Below, in pieces: positions 53,205 through 61,782 of a stretch of 64,000 bases of DNA. The stretch comes from Clostridiales bacterium (GTDB lineage Bacteria; Bacillota; Clostridia; Lachnospirales; Anaerotignaceae), in the NCBI GenBank assembly GCA_018364635.1, contig JAGZLR010000003.1, positions 1 through 64,000 of the forward strand. Direction: 5' to 3'. The notes under the pieces are model-generated. The model did not search any database. It was not told the origin of the DNA and was given only the letters and a program-made list of their open reading frames with translations. How positions within the stretch are numbered: position 1 is the first letter of the stretch; each line of letters opens with the position of its first letter. The position numbers were made by a program, and so were the translations under genes.

Positions 53205-54155
53205 TTAAATTTCCTTTTTAATCTCGTTATCTGATTGAAGTAATGTCTGTAAAGACGTAGCAAGTCCTGCTAATCCTTGTATCTCTGATGGAATAATAAT
53301 TTTTGTTGCCTTTCCATCAGCAGCTTTTTCAAAAGCTTCCAAACTCTTGATAGCAATGACTGGTGCTTCTGGATTAGAAGCATTCAACATACGGATACCT
53401 TCTGCTGTTGCTTCCTGTACCTTTAAGATTGCCTCGGCTTCACCTTCTGCACGCTTAATTCTAGCTTCTTTATCTGCTTCTGCTCTTAAAATTGCAGCTT
53501 CTTTCTCAGCTTCTGCACGGAGAATAGCCGCAGATTTCTCACCTTCCGCAAGCAAAACAGCACTCTTTTTCTCGCCTTCTGCCTGAAGAATTTTTTCACG
53601 TCTTTCACGCTCTGCTTTCATCTGTTTTTCCATAGATTCTTGAATTTCTCGCGGAGGCATAATGTTCTTCAATTCAACACGATTAATTTTAATTCCCCAC
53701 GCATCTGTTGCCTCATCAAGAATTGCCCTCATCTTTGAATTAATCAGGTCTCTAGAAGTCAATGTTTGATCCAATTCCAAATCACCAATAATATTACGAA
53801 GGGTTGTCGCTGTCAGATTTTCTATTGCTCGAATTGGTCTGTCAACACCATAAACGTACAGTTTAGGATCTGTTACCTGTAAGTAAATAACTGTATCAAT
53901 CTGCATTGTAACATTATCTTTTGTAATAACAGGCTGCGGTGGGAAATCTGCCACTTGCTCTTTCATACTGATTCTTTTCGATATATTATCCAAAAAAGGT
54001 ACTGCAATATGAAGACCCGTTGACCAAGTCTCATGATATGCACCTAGTCGCTCTACGACATAAGCGTAAGCCTGCGGCACAACCTTAATATTTGATATAA
54101 TGACTAACAGTATAATAAATACAATTGCCATAAAAACATACTTTCCAATTCCCAT
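53205..54155 (-). CDS. SPFH/stomatin-like membrane protein
   Basis: The 316-residue protein has one N-terminal membrane helix (residues 5-24) and the band-7 domain (VPQAYAYVVERLGAYHETWSTGLH; RISMKEQVADFPPQPVITKDNV). A long coiled coil follows (residues about 175-245) with repeated AEGEK/AEAEK units. Such proteins form membrane microdomain scaffolds. With the NfeD gene 16 bases upstream it forms the common NfeD-stomatin pair. GGGGTG precedes the ATG. Confidence 0.94.
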   Translation of the reverse strand: MGIGKYVFMAIVFIILLVIISNIKVVPQAYAYVVERLGAYHETWSTGLHIAVPFLDNISKRISMKEQVADFPPQPVITKDNVTMQIDTVIYLQVTDPKLYVYGVDRPIRAIENLTATTLRNIIGDLELDQTLTSRDLINSKMRAILDEATDAWGIKINRVELKNIMPPREIQESMEKQMKAERERREKILQAEGEKKSAVLLAEGEKSAAILRAEAEKEAAILRAEADKEARIKRAEGEAEAILKVQEATAEGIRMLNASNPEAPVIAIKSLEAFEKAADGKATKIIIPSEIQGLAGLATSLQTLLQSDNEIKKEI

Positions 54156-54171
54156 AATGTTAACACCCCTT

Positions 54172-54618
54172 TTATAATTCTTTTACAAATACTTTCACAC
54201 CCTGAATCTCCTGAATGATAACCTCCTTCCCCTCTTTAATCAATTGGTCAGACTCAATATTTCTTGCAGACCAAACCTTACCATCAGCCTTGACAGCACC
54301 AGTCTCATTGAGGTTATCAATTATTTCCGTAACGATTCCATGCATTCCCACAACACGATCTAAATTGGTTTTTACAGATCTTACACGAACAATCTTTTTT
54401 ACAAACGGCTTTGTCAATACCAATAAAACTGTTGACACAACAAGAAAGACTACAATTTGCACAAATACTGTTACATGTGCTTGGGCAGTTGCCAAAGCCA
54501 CTAAAGAACCCACACAGAACCATATTGAAATCAATGGTCCAGCAGTTGCCAACTCCATCACCAGAAAGACGATAAACAAAATAAACCAAACCATTGTCAT
54601 TGATATGTCAGGCATCAT
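54172..54618 (-). CDS. NfeD-like membrane protein (short form)
   Basis: The 148-residue protein has three or four membrane helices (residues 8-80) and a C-terminal OB-fold (GMHGIVTEIIDNLNETGAVKADGKVWSARN). This is the short NfeD lacking the ClpP-like protease. It partners SPFH proteins at the membrane. GGGGG precedes tandem ATG codons (54618 and 54615), either of which may be used. Confidence 0.9.
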   Translation of the reverse strand: MMPDISMTMVWFILFIVFLVMELATAGPLISIWFCVGSLVALATAQAHVTVFVQIVVFLVVSTVLLVLTKPFVKKIVRVRSVKTNLDRVVGMHGIVTEIIDNLNETGAVKADGKVWSARNIESDQLIKEGKEVIIQEIQGVKVFVKEL

Positions 54619-54752
54619 TCACACCCCCATTGATATAGATTTCAGTTTTATATTACCATAATATTGACAAAATATCAAATTACATTTTTGTTAAGCTGAT
54701 TAGTAATAGCCATATTTTTCTTTATATTTTCAGCATTTTTGATAAATATAAT

Positions 54753-54794
54753 AAAAAGCCATAAAATACATATTCAATATTTTATAGCTTTTTT
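54753..54794 (-). terminator. Terminator after the SufB-type gene
   Basis: AAAAAGC-C-ATAAAATA and TATTTTAT-AGCTTTTT pair with one bulged base. Confidence 0.7.
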
Positions 54795-54804
54795 TAGACA
54801 ATCC

Positions 54805-55734
54805 TTATTTTAAAAATCCGTTAATAATCTGTGCTTCAGCCTCTTCGCTTGTCAATCCCAATGTCATCAATTTCGTCAGTTGTTCCCCTGCAATTTTACC
54901 AATCGCTGCTTCATGTATTAAGGTAGCATTTACATCATTTGCCGTAATTTTAGGGATTGCACTGACAATACCTTCATCCATAATAATTGCATCACATTCC
55001 GAATGACCCATACATTCGTTATTTCCGTCAATCTTAGAAATAAAAATTTGTTTTGACTGATCTTTTGCCACAGATCTAGAAATTAGGTTCGTACTTGCAC
55101 CTTTTCCGTTTAGTTCCACTTCAAAATTTGTTTCAGCATATTGACTACCATGGGTCATGATTTTTTCTTTAATAACCAGTGTCGACTGAGCATCTAAAAC
55201 AGCCTTTGTGTTCCTTTTCGTGGAATCGATACCTTTAATCTGTACAGTATCCATCTCCATATATCCGCCTTCTTTTATTTCAATATAGGTTTCCGGATTA
55301 ATAATACGCTCTCCTTTGCCATCTCCTTCTCCTATATGTTTTTCTACATATTTAACTTTTGCATTTTTTCCAACAAAAAAACTATGTGTTCCATTATGAA
55401 TTGAAGTTATATCACCTTCATTATGGATTCCGCAGCCTGCTACAATCAGTACATCTGCGTCATCCCCAATATGAAAGTCATTATATACAATATCATTAAT
55501 TCCAGACTGAGTAACAATCGCAGGGATATGAACACTTTCATTTTTTGTACCTGGCTTAATATAAATATCAATCCCTTTGCCACCCTCTTTGGGAACAATA
55601 TCTATATTCGCCGTTACCTGTCTGCCGGCGCTTTTCCCATTAGACCGTATATTATATGCTCCAACAGGTATTTCATGAAGCTCAGAGACTGCCTCAAACA
55701 AACTCATTTCAATAGAATCCAATTTTACACTCAT
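54805..55734 (-). CDS. SufB/SufD-type Fe-S cluster scaffold (SMS-type)
   Basis: The 309-residue beta-helix protein is shorter than classical SufB (about 470) and lacks its N-terminal domain. Key residues remain: GHSECDAIIMDEG and ATLIHEAAIGKIAGEQL, the histidine region used for cluster assembly, and ELNGKGASTNLISRSVAKD. With the adjacent SufC-type ATPase it makes a two-gene SufBC system, like the minimal SMS machinery described in archaea and anaerobic bacteria. No sufS, sufU or sufD is adjacent. GGAGG precedes the ATG. Confidence 0.9.
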   Translation of the reverse strand: MSVKLDSIEMSLFEAVSELHEIPVGAYNIRSNGKSAGRQVTANIDIVPKEGGKGIDIYIKPGTKNESVHIPAIVTQSGINDIVYNDFHIGDDADVLIVAGCGIHNEGDITSIHNGTHSFFVGKNAKVKYVEKHIGEGDGKGERIINPETYIEIKEGGYMEMDTVQIKGIDSTKRNTKAVLDAQSTLVIKEKIMTHGSQYAETNFEVELNGKGASTNLISRSVAKDQSKQIFISKIDGNNECMGHSECDAIIMDEGIVSAIPKITANDVNATLIHEAAIGKIAGEQLTKLMTLGLTSEEAEAQIINGFLK

Positions 55735-55737
55735 CTT

Positions 55738-56451
55738 TTACGCCTCCTCTGTATAAAATCTACAGCTAGTAGATTCATTTAAAAGATTTGGGAGTACTGC
55801 GTCTTTCTTTCCTTGATCCACAATCTCGCCATTGGCAATAACTACCACTTCGTCTGCAATATTCAAAATCCTTTCCTGATGGGAAATAATAACAATAGAT
55901 CCATCTATCTCTTGATGCATTTTTTCAAACACATTGATTAAGTTTTTAAAACTCCAAAGATCTATACCAGCTTCTGGTTCATCAAACACAGATAATTTTG
56001 TTTTTCTAGCAATAATTGTAGCAATTTCAATTCTTTTTAATTCTCCACCGGAAAGACTGCCATTCACTTCTCTGTCAATATAATCTCTAGCACATAGACC
56101 TACCTCTGATAAATAATTACAGGCTTTTGCTGTACTAAGTTTTTCCCCTGATGCCAAAGTAATTAAATCCTTCACAGTAACGCCTTTAAAACGTACAGGC
56201 TGCTGGAAGGCAAAACTAATTCCAGCTTTTGCGCGGTCTGTAATACTCATTTGCGTAATGTCTTTTCCATCAAAAAGAATTTGACCTGAAGTAGGCTTTT
56301 CTATACCTGCAATCAATTTAGCTAACGTAGATTTTCCTCCGCCATTTGGTCCAGTGATTACAACAAACTTAGAATCATCAATTTTCAGGCTAATGTTTTT
56401 TATAATATTCTTTGAGCCGGAAGAAAAGGATATATTTTTTAGCTCTAGCAT
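55738..56451 (-). CDS. SufC-type Fe-S assembly ABC ATPase (SMS-type)
   Basis: The 237-residue ABC ATPase has Walker A GPNGGGKST, the Q-loop, signature LSGGELKRIEIATII and Walker B with KLSVFDEPEAGIDLW. It is not linked to membrane genes, as expected for SufC, which energises the SufB scaffold. The ATG at 56451 lies about 10 bases from AGGAGGG; an ATG at 56460 is too near. Three bases separate it from the SufB-type gene, so the two are coupled. Confidence 0.92.
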   Translation of the reverse strand: MLELKNISFSSGSKNIIKNISLKIDDSKFVVITGPNGGGKSTLAKLIAGIEKPTSGQILFDGKDITQMSITDRAKAGISFAFQQPVRFKGVTVKDLITLASGEKLSTAKACNYLSEVGLCARDYIDREVNGSLSGGELKRIEIATIIARKTKLSVFDEPEAGIDLWSFKNLINVFEKMHQEIDGSIVIISHQERILNIADEVVVIANGEIVDQGKKDAVLPNLLNESTSCRFYTEEA

Positions 56452-56574
56452 AGATAACATTCCCTCCTAAAAAATAAAGAAAATTTTATAAATACTCTTG
56501 TGTGCATAAATTTACATAAAACATTATTTAATTATAAATTCCGGCAGGAATAGTGTCAATAACATTCTCTGGAT

Positions 56575-57324
56575 TTATTTTATAACTGGTTTTATATTCT
56601 TTTTTATCATAACCATGGAAAGGAAAAAATAAACAAAAAGTACAATTCCATTAGGCAAGACATAAGACCAAAAATTTTCGTTGATTATTGTTTCAAAAGA
56701 ATAGAAACTTAAAATCAAAGAATAATCAAAAATATTTAAAAGTAATATGTTTTGGTCTACTACTAAGAGTAATATCAGCCAAAGAGCGATTGCAAAAAAC
56801 AAGTTTCCATGACAGAAAAAATCACTAAAAGAAAACACAAATACTGCTTGTGCTAAAAACTTTGCTCCATCCAAAATAACAAGCCCGAAAAGAATCATCA
56901 GAAACGGCAATTTTTCTACTGACAGTATCTGATAAATCTGGGACATAACGAATCCATGAATCATAGCCGCATTGGCTATAACAAACAAAGTAAAATAAAT
57001 AATAATACTAAGTATATACCAAAAGATACTAGTAAAAAAATAAGTGATAAAAAACGTCGTTCGTTTAATCTGAGGTATAAGCAAAAAAGTGGTCTCTCGA
57101 TCTATAAAATTCCGATAAAATCGAATCAAAGGTAAAAAAATAACAGCAAAAACAAGTAGACTGCTAAAAAACACAAAAAGAAATATACCTATTGCAGCCC
57201 CCTCTATAAATCCCCAATAAATACTAGTATCTAGCAAATAAACAGAAACAACTAACAAACCATAAAATATAAAATATGATTTCCATGTTTTGGATAATTC
57301 ATAGAAAAACAGCTTAGGGATCAT
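56575..57324 (-). CDS. Orphan polytopic membrane protein (ABC-2-like permease)
   Basis: The 249-residue protein has about six hydrophobic helices and the opening MIPKLFFYELSKTWKSYFIF, which resembles permease subunits of ABC-2 exporters. No ATPase is next to it. GAGGTG before the ATG at 57324 favours that start over 57339. Codons are very A/T rich. Function unknown. Confidence 0.65.
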   Translation of the reverse strand: MIPKLFFYELSKTWKSYFIFYGLLVVSVYLLDTSIYWGFIEGAAIGIFLFVFFSSLLVFAVIFLPLIRFYRNFIDRETTFLLIPQIKRTTFFITYFFTSIFWYILSIIIYFTLFVIANAAMIHGFVMSQIYQILSVEKLPFLMILFGLVILDGAKFLAQAVFVFSFSDFFCHGNLFFAIALWLILLLVVDQNILLLNIFDYSLILSFYSFETIINENFWSYVLPNGIVLFVYFFLSMVMIKKNIKPVIK

Positions 57325-57540
57325 CTTGATACACCTCATAAAACTTTTCGTCCAAAGATAAAGTAGTTCAAAAAATACGAACTTATATCAAAGAACTTCT
57401 ATTTCTTTTCTAGCACTTCTGTAGGTTGAGATAACGAATGGATATTATCAAATCACTTTAAATCAATTTTATGCTTTTTCTCCTATTAAAAGATAAATAA
57501 CCACCCTTTTTGAATAAAATTAGGTTTGTTTTTTCTAAAT

Positions 57541-57576
57541 AAAAAATGACATCTAAGCATAAAAGCTCAGATGCCA
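57541..57576 (-). terminator. Terminator of tRNA-Ser
   Basis: GGCATCTGAGC pairs with GCTTAGATGTC, including two G-U pairs, then ATTTTTTATT on the minus strand. Confidence 0.75.
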
Positions 57577-57585
57577 CCTAAAAAG

Positions 57586-57673
57586 CGGAGAAAGAGGGAT
57601 TTGAACCCTCGCGCCGCTTGCGCGACCTACACCCTTAGCAGGGGCGCCTCTTCAGCCTCTTGAGTATTTCTCC
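57586..57673 (-). tRNA. tRNA-Ser (anticodon GCU)
   Basis: The 88-base gene on the minus strand has acceptor GGAGAAA paired with TTTCTCC and the discriminator G. The anticodon stem-loop is CCCCTGCTAAGGG (GCT, reads AGC/AGU serine codons). A long variable arm (GTAGGTCGCGCAAGCGGCGC region) and GGTTCAAATCC in the T-arm follow. The 3' CCA is not encoded. Confidence 0.95.
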
Positions 57674-57692
57674 TAAGGATTACTTCCCGTTT

Positions 57693-57721
57693 AGTATAAC
57701 ATTTTCCATCACTAATGTCAA
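57693..57721 (-). promoter_or_regulatory. tRNA-Ser promoter
   Basis: TTGACA (57721-57716) and TATACT (57698-57693) on the minus strand are spaced by 17 bases, placing the start about 13 bases before the tRNA. Confidence 0.8.
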
Positions 57722-57742
57722 ACAGTAATCCATCTTGCAGTA

Positions 57743-59392
57743 TTATCCTTCTGTAAGAAATTCGTCAATTCCTGCCCCAGACGGAATGATTGGATAAACG
57801 CCATACTGCTGGTCAATGACACATTCCAACAATATTGGCCCCTTTTCCTTGCTCATATTGTCTATTGCCTGAACTAAACTTTTTTTATCCTCAGCTTTAA
57901 AAAACTGGAATCCATATGCCCGAGCTAACTGATCGTACTTTATAGAGGAGTGATTGTCCGTTTGAGAATATCTCTTATTTTGGAACATTCTCTGCCATTG
58001 ATAAACCATTCCCAGAACAGCGTTATTCAACAAAACAATCTTAATAGGCAATGCATATCTTGCAATCGTCTGCATTTCATTACAGTTCATGTGAAAGCTG
58101 CCATCTCCCGTAATCAGCACAACTTCCTTTTCTGGATGTGCAATTTTTGCGCCAATTGCGGCTCCAAGGCCATACCCCATCGTTCCAAGGCCACCTGATG
58201 TGACAAATTCATCAGAGCGATGGATGTTCCAATATTGACCAGCCCACATTTGATGCTGCCCGACATCTGTCACTAAGATAGTATTATTATGATATAGATG
58301 GTTTAACTCTTTTAATATATTTTCAGGAGAAAAGATCGCTTCATTTATCTGATTAACTTGATTTTTTAAAATATTTTTCAGATAGTCTTCTCTATGTTTT
58401 CTTTCTATACCATTAATGAGTGCAGGCAATATCTGTTTAAAGTCCCCCACAAGAGGCATGCAGTTTTGTATATTTTTATTAATTTCTGTTTCATCAATAT
58501 CTACATGAATGAGTTTTGCTTTTAATACTGACGGCTGACTGATACCGCGATCACTAAAGCGAACACCAATAGCTAAAATTAAATCACTTTGCGCGACTGC
58601 CAAGTTAGCCTCTCTACTTCCATGCATTCCAATAAATCCAAGAGAAAGCCGATGACTTCTTGGAATTGTCCCAAGCCCCATAAAACTATTGACAACTGGA
58701 ATGTCGCTTTTTTCTGCTAACGCTACTAGTAAATCTTCTGTATGAGATATTCGAATTCCGCCACCTGCATAAATTAAAGGCCGAGAGGCATGATTGATCA
58801 TATCGATTACTTCTGGTAGATTCTGGATAAATTTGGATTCAACCTCTGCTTTTTCGTGGTTTATATGATCTGTAACATCAAATTCAAATTCAGATAACAA
58901 TATGTTTTTAGGAATATCGATCAATACAGGGCCTGGTCGCCCACTTACCGCAATGTCCATTGCCTTTTCCAGAGTTTCCTGCAAGTTTTCAATTTTTTTC
59001 ACTAGAAAGCTATCCTTTGTAATTGATAGGGAGATACCAGTTATGTCAATCTCTTGAAATGCATCTGTCCCTATCATTCCCTCCGGCACCTGTGCGGTGA
59101 TTACCAAAATCGGCACTGAATCCATAAAAGCTGTTGCCATTCCCGTGACGGTATTTGTAGCGCCTGGTCCAGCAGTTGCAATAAAAACACCCAGTTTTCC
59201 TGAAGTTCTAGCATAACCATCGGCTGCATGAACTCCATTTTGTTCATGGGCTGGCCGATACACCTGCAATTCCTTCTCATCATATAAAGCATCAAAAAGA
59301 GGAATAACACTCCCTCCAGGATAACCAAAAACTGTCGTTACACCTTTTTTCTTCAAAGTTTCTAAGACAATTTTACTACCAGTCATTTTCAC
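57743..59392 (-). CDS. ilvB: Acetolactate synthase, large (catalytic) subunit
   Basis: The 549-residue TPP enzyme condenses two pyruvates, or pyruvate and 2-oxobutyrate, for valine, leucine and isoleucine. The catalytic Glu sits in PAHEQNGVHAADGYAR and the substrate loop is GTDAFQEIDITG. The TPP motif is VVLITGDGSFHMNCNEM. Start GTG 59392 has GAGGTG seven bases upstream; ATG 59386 is an alternative. It follows the small-subunit-like gene by 11 bases under the T-box. Confidence 0.95.
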   Translation of the reverse strand: MKMTGSKIVLETLKKKGVTTVFGYPGGSVIPLFDALYDEKELQVYRPAHEQNGVHAADGYARTSGKLGVFIATAGPGATNTVTGMATAFMDSVPILVITAQVPEGMIGTDAFQEIDITGISLSITKDSFLVKKIENLQETLEKAMDIAVSGRPGPVLIDIPKNILLSEFEFDVTDHINHEKAEVESKFIQNLPEVIDMINHASRPLIYAGGGIRISHTEDLLVALAEKSDIPVVNSFMGLGTIPRSHRLSLGFIGMHGSREANLAVAQSDLILAIGVRFSDRGISQPSVLKAKLIHVDIDETEINKNIQNCMPLVGDFKQILPALINGIERKHREDYLKNILKNQVNQINEAIFSPENILKELNHLYHNNTILVTDVGQHQMWAGQYWNIHRSDEFVTSGGLGTMGYGLGAAIGAKIAHPEKEVVLITGDGSFHMNCNEMQTIARYALPIKIVLLNNAVLGMVYQWQRMFQNKRYSQTDNHSSIKYDQLARAYGFQFFKAEDKKSLVQAIDNMSKEKGPILLECVIDQQYGVYPIIPSGAGIDEFLTEG

Positions 59393-59403
59393 TTTTCTTC
59401 ACC

Positions 59404-59640
59404 TCACATCACCTCTGCAATCTCTGTAACTTCCGCTATTTTTTCCATTTGTAGCAGCGCCTTTTGGAACATGATCCCGCCCTTATCATCATAAATAGTC
59501 ACAAACATTTCTGCAATATTTTCTCCTACTTCTTTCATTGAAAAACCATCTATCTGAAACTGCTTTCTGCGCAAAGTTGTTAATACTCTTAATGCACTAT
59601 CTAACCCATTGATTTTCATACCCATTGTTCTATTCATCAT
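59404..59640 (-). CDS. Acetolactate synthase small-subunit-like ACT protein (IlvM type)
   Basis: The 78-residue protein is a single ACT-like fold (RVLTTLRRKQFQIDGFSMKEV; MFVTIYDDKGGIMFQKALLQMEKIAEV). It resembles IlvM, the short regulatory subunit, rather than the 160-residue IlvN/IlvH. It directly precedes ilvB in the T-box operon, which supports the assignment. GGGAG precedes tandem ATG codons. Confidence 0.8.
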   Translation of the reverse strand: MMNRTMGMKINGLDSALRVLTTLRRKQFQIDGFSMKEVGENIAEMFVTIYDDKGGIMFQKALLQMEKIAEVTEIAEVM

Positions 59641-59688
59641 TCTATCTCCCTTTCTCCGGTCCCAACCTGAGTGTCAGTGGAAATAAAA

Positions 59689-59740
59689 AAACCTTTCACC
59701 TCTACATATAATTCGAATTATATGTAGAGGTGAAAGGTTT
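59689..59740 (-). terminator. T-box terminator with a 52-base perfect palindrome
   Basis: AAACC at 59689 to GGTTT at 59740 is a perfect inverted repeat of 26 bases per arm, followed on the minus strand by seven Ts. The 5' strand also contributes to the alternative antiterminator. Confidence 0.9.
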
Positions 59741-59986
59741 TCACGGTACCACTCTACTTTACGGTAAAATTACCGCCTCATTCAGGTCGAAAACACACTA
59801 TGTTTTTTGAACCCTATCCCTATAACGCGGGCTAACGTCCTGATTTACTCATTTCTTTTCTACCAGGAAGCTGCAGAGTGATTATTACACAGAATATTTT
59901 TACTGATTTGCACCAAACATCAGCTCTCTGAAAAAAACTTTTTTCTGTCTTTCTCTCTGTCACTGCTTTTCATAAATTTATATTTT
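59741..59986 (-). promoter_or_regulatory. T-box leader of the acetolactate synthase operon
   Basis: The T-box core AGAGTGGTACCGTG (59755-59742) is intact. Stem III is GCGGTAA with TTACCG just before it. Stem I starts with AAAGCAGTGACAGAGAG and carries the AGAGAGCTGATG and GGTGCAAATCAG elements. A candidate specifier triplet is ATC (59882-59880), that is isoleucine, placed just before the stem-I closing strand. The aminoacyl state of tRNA-Ile would decide readthrough. Confidence 0.88.
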
Positions 59987-59992
59987 TATATT

Positions 59993-60021
59993 AGTATAAT
60001 CAAAAGTCATCAATTTGTCAA
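59993..60021 (-). promoter_or_regulatory. SigA-type promoter of the T-box operon
   Basis: TTGACA (60021-60016) and TATACT (59998-59993) on the minus strand are spaced by 17 bases. Confidence 0.8.
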
Positions 60022-60038
60022 TACTATTTCTTCTAAAA

Positions 60039-60060
60039 AAAGCCGGTGTCATCCGGCTTT
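60039..60060 (-). terminator. Terminator after the DUF4446-type gene
   Basis: AAAGCCGG pairs with CCGGCTTT, followed on the minus strand by Ts. It overlaps the stop codon. Confidence 0.75.
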
Positions 60061-60883
60061 ATTGATTGTTTTCATCTGCTACACGATTTTCTTTTATCGA
60101 ATCATCAACAGTCCCATCATCGTTGTCTTCCATTTTTTCAATGTCAATATCCTCATTTTCCTCGACCGACTTCTTATCTTCGTCACTCTGATTCTCTTCT
60201 ATCTTTTCTGGCAAACGATTTGCCTGTTTTAATATATCTTCCACAAATGCTTCTGTCTCTGTTTTAGGATCAAAATGATGTTCTTCTGGTTCTTCTTCTG
60301 TAATGACCAGAGGTTTTACGACTTTATACTTTCTCACAGGCCGATCTATAACAATTTTCATATCCATTGGTTGATATGTAGCTTTTCTTGCTTTATCAAT
60401 GGCCTCAACCTCTTCGTCAGATAGCGTATAAGGACTGACTCCCCTCTGAATCGGTTTTGCATAAGTAAAAGACCCTGTTCTACTATGAATGCCGTTAAAT
60501 ACAACACCATCATCTCTTCCATCTAAGATTGCCACTGAAAAGCAGAGATTACCACCCATTTCATCAAAAGGATTATATCGGACAACACCAACTTTCTGAA
60601 CACAATATTGCATATTTTTGTTCATATCTTCAGTCATTTTATAAATTTCATTATACTTATTTCGTATAGCTTTTACTTCGTTCGCATAATCTTCAATTTT
60701 CTGTTCCAGACTTACTGGATCATCATCGGAATTATCCTCAAGAAAAAAATCCAATTTCTTCTTCAGTTTGCTGTTCTTCACCCAAAGTGCAAAGAGAAAT
60801 AGCGCGAGTAACACAATTGCAGCTATCATCCCTATCAAAATCCACGGTAAATTTGATTGTATCCACGCAGTCATCTGATTCAA
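60059..60883 (-). CDS. DUF4446-family protein next to parB
   Basis: The 274-residue protein has one N-terminal membrane helix (residues 13-33). A coiled coil (about 48-75) follows. The conserved core contains VGVVRYNPFDEMGGNLCFSVAILDG and SRTGSFTYAKPI, which I recognise as DUF4446. The C-terminal tail is acidic, with many Glu and Asp. It lies 17 bases behind parB, a frequent location in Clostridia, suggesting a link with chromosome partition or cell-division membranes. TTG 60883 with GAGGAAA is the start. Confidence 0.88.
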   Translation of the reverse strand: MNQMTAWIQSNLPWILIGMIAAIVLLALFLFALWVKNSKLKKKLDFFLEDNSDDDPVSLEQKIEDYANEVKAIRNKYNEIYKMTEDMNKNMQYCVQKVGVVRYNPFDEMGGNLCFSVAILDGRDDGVVFNGIHSRTGSFTYAKPIQRGVSPYTLSDEEVEAIDKARKATYQPMDMKIVIDRPVRKYKVVKPLVITEEEPEEHHFDPKTETEAFVEDILKQANRLPEKIEENQSDEDKKSVEENEDIDIEKMEDNDDGTVDDSIKENRVADENNQ

Positions 60884-60900
60884 TGTTATTTCCTCTTTCT

Positions 60901-61782
60901 TTACTGAACTGTCTGTTTCATAATCCCCATAATTCTATCTAAATCTTCATCAGAATAGTATTCTATTTCTATTTTTCCTTTGTTCCTTTTTTTGCTAACT
61001 TTTACTTTTGTACCAAAGATACTCTTCAATTCGTTTTCTATAAAACGATATACGCCATTCTGCTTCTCTTCTGTTTTTTCTTCAACTATATTGTCCTGTG
61101 TATTAATTCGTTTCACAAGAGTCTCCGTTTGTCTTACATTTAGTTCCTCTTCAATCACTTTTTCTGCCAACTCATATTGAAGATCACCATTTTCTACAGA
61201 CAGTAAAGCCCTTGCATGACCTCCAGTGAGTTTTCCTGAAATTACAAATTCTTTTACCCTCTCATCCAGATGAATTAAGCGCAAACTATTGGCGATTGCA
61301 GATCTGCTTTTCCCCAGTTTAGCCGCTATTTCCTCTTGGTTCAAATGACAAGTCTCAGAAAGCTTTTGATAGCTTTCCGCCTCCTCAATGGCATTTAAAT
61401 CCTCTCTTTGTATATTCTCAATCAAAGCAATCTCAAATGCTTCTTTCTCCCCCATTTTTTTAATAATAACCGGCATCTTCGTTAATCCTGCAATTTTTGC
61501 CGCTCTCCATCTTCTCTCCCCTGCAATGATACTATAGGAATCCCCTTCTTTTCTGACAATAATTGGTTGTACAATGCCATATTCTCTAATCGAGGATGCC
61601 AATTCTTCAAGCCCTTCTTCTTCGAATTTTTTTCTTGGTTGCTGTCTATTAGGTTCAATTTTATTGATATCAACTTCAAATGGTCCAGTTTTTCCTTTTT
61701 CAGAAAGATCTGTCAACTGAGAATTGATTAGAGCCTCCATTCCCAAGCCTTTTGACCCCAAACCTCTTCTGGGTACAGACAT
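60901..61782 (-). CDS. parB: Chromosome partitioning protein ParB (Spo0J)
   Basis: The 293-residue protein binds parS and spreads as a CTP-dependent clamp. It has the N-terminal ParA-contact segment (RRGLGSKGLGMEAL), the CTP motif IIAGERRWRAAKIAG, and the helix-turn-helix CHLNQEEIAAKLGKSRSAIANSLRLI. The C-terminal dimer domain is from about residue 225. Two parS sites lie 0.85 kb away, upstream of parA. Its ATG follows the parA stop without a gap. Confidence 0.96.
   Translation of the reverse strand: MSVPRRGLGSKGLGMEALINSQLTDLSEKGKTGPFEVDINKIEPNRQQPRKKFEEEGLEELASSIREYGIVQPIIVRKEGDSYSIIAGERRWRAAKIAGLTKMPVIIKKMGEKEAFEIALIENIQREDLNAIEEAESYQKLSETCHLNQEEIAAKLGKSRSAIANSLRLIHLDERVKEFVISGKLTGGHARALLSVENGDLQYELAEKVIEEELNVRQTETLVKRINTQDNIVEEKTEEKQNGVYRFIENELKSIFGTKVKVSKKRNKGKIEIEYYSDEDLDRIMGIMKQTVQ

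Noticed and set aside
53400..53600. DNA tandem repeat in the SPFH gene
   Set aside because: It reflects the AEGEK-type heptad-like coiled coil of the protein, common in this family, not a mobile or regulatory repeat.
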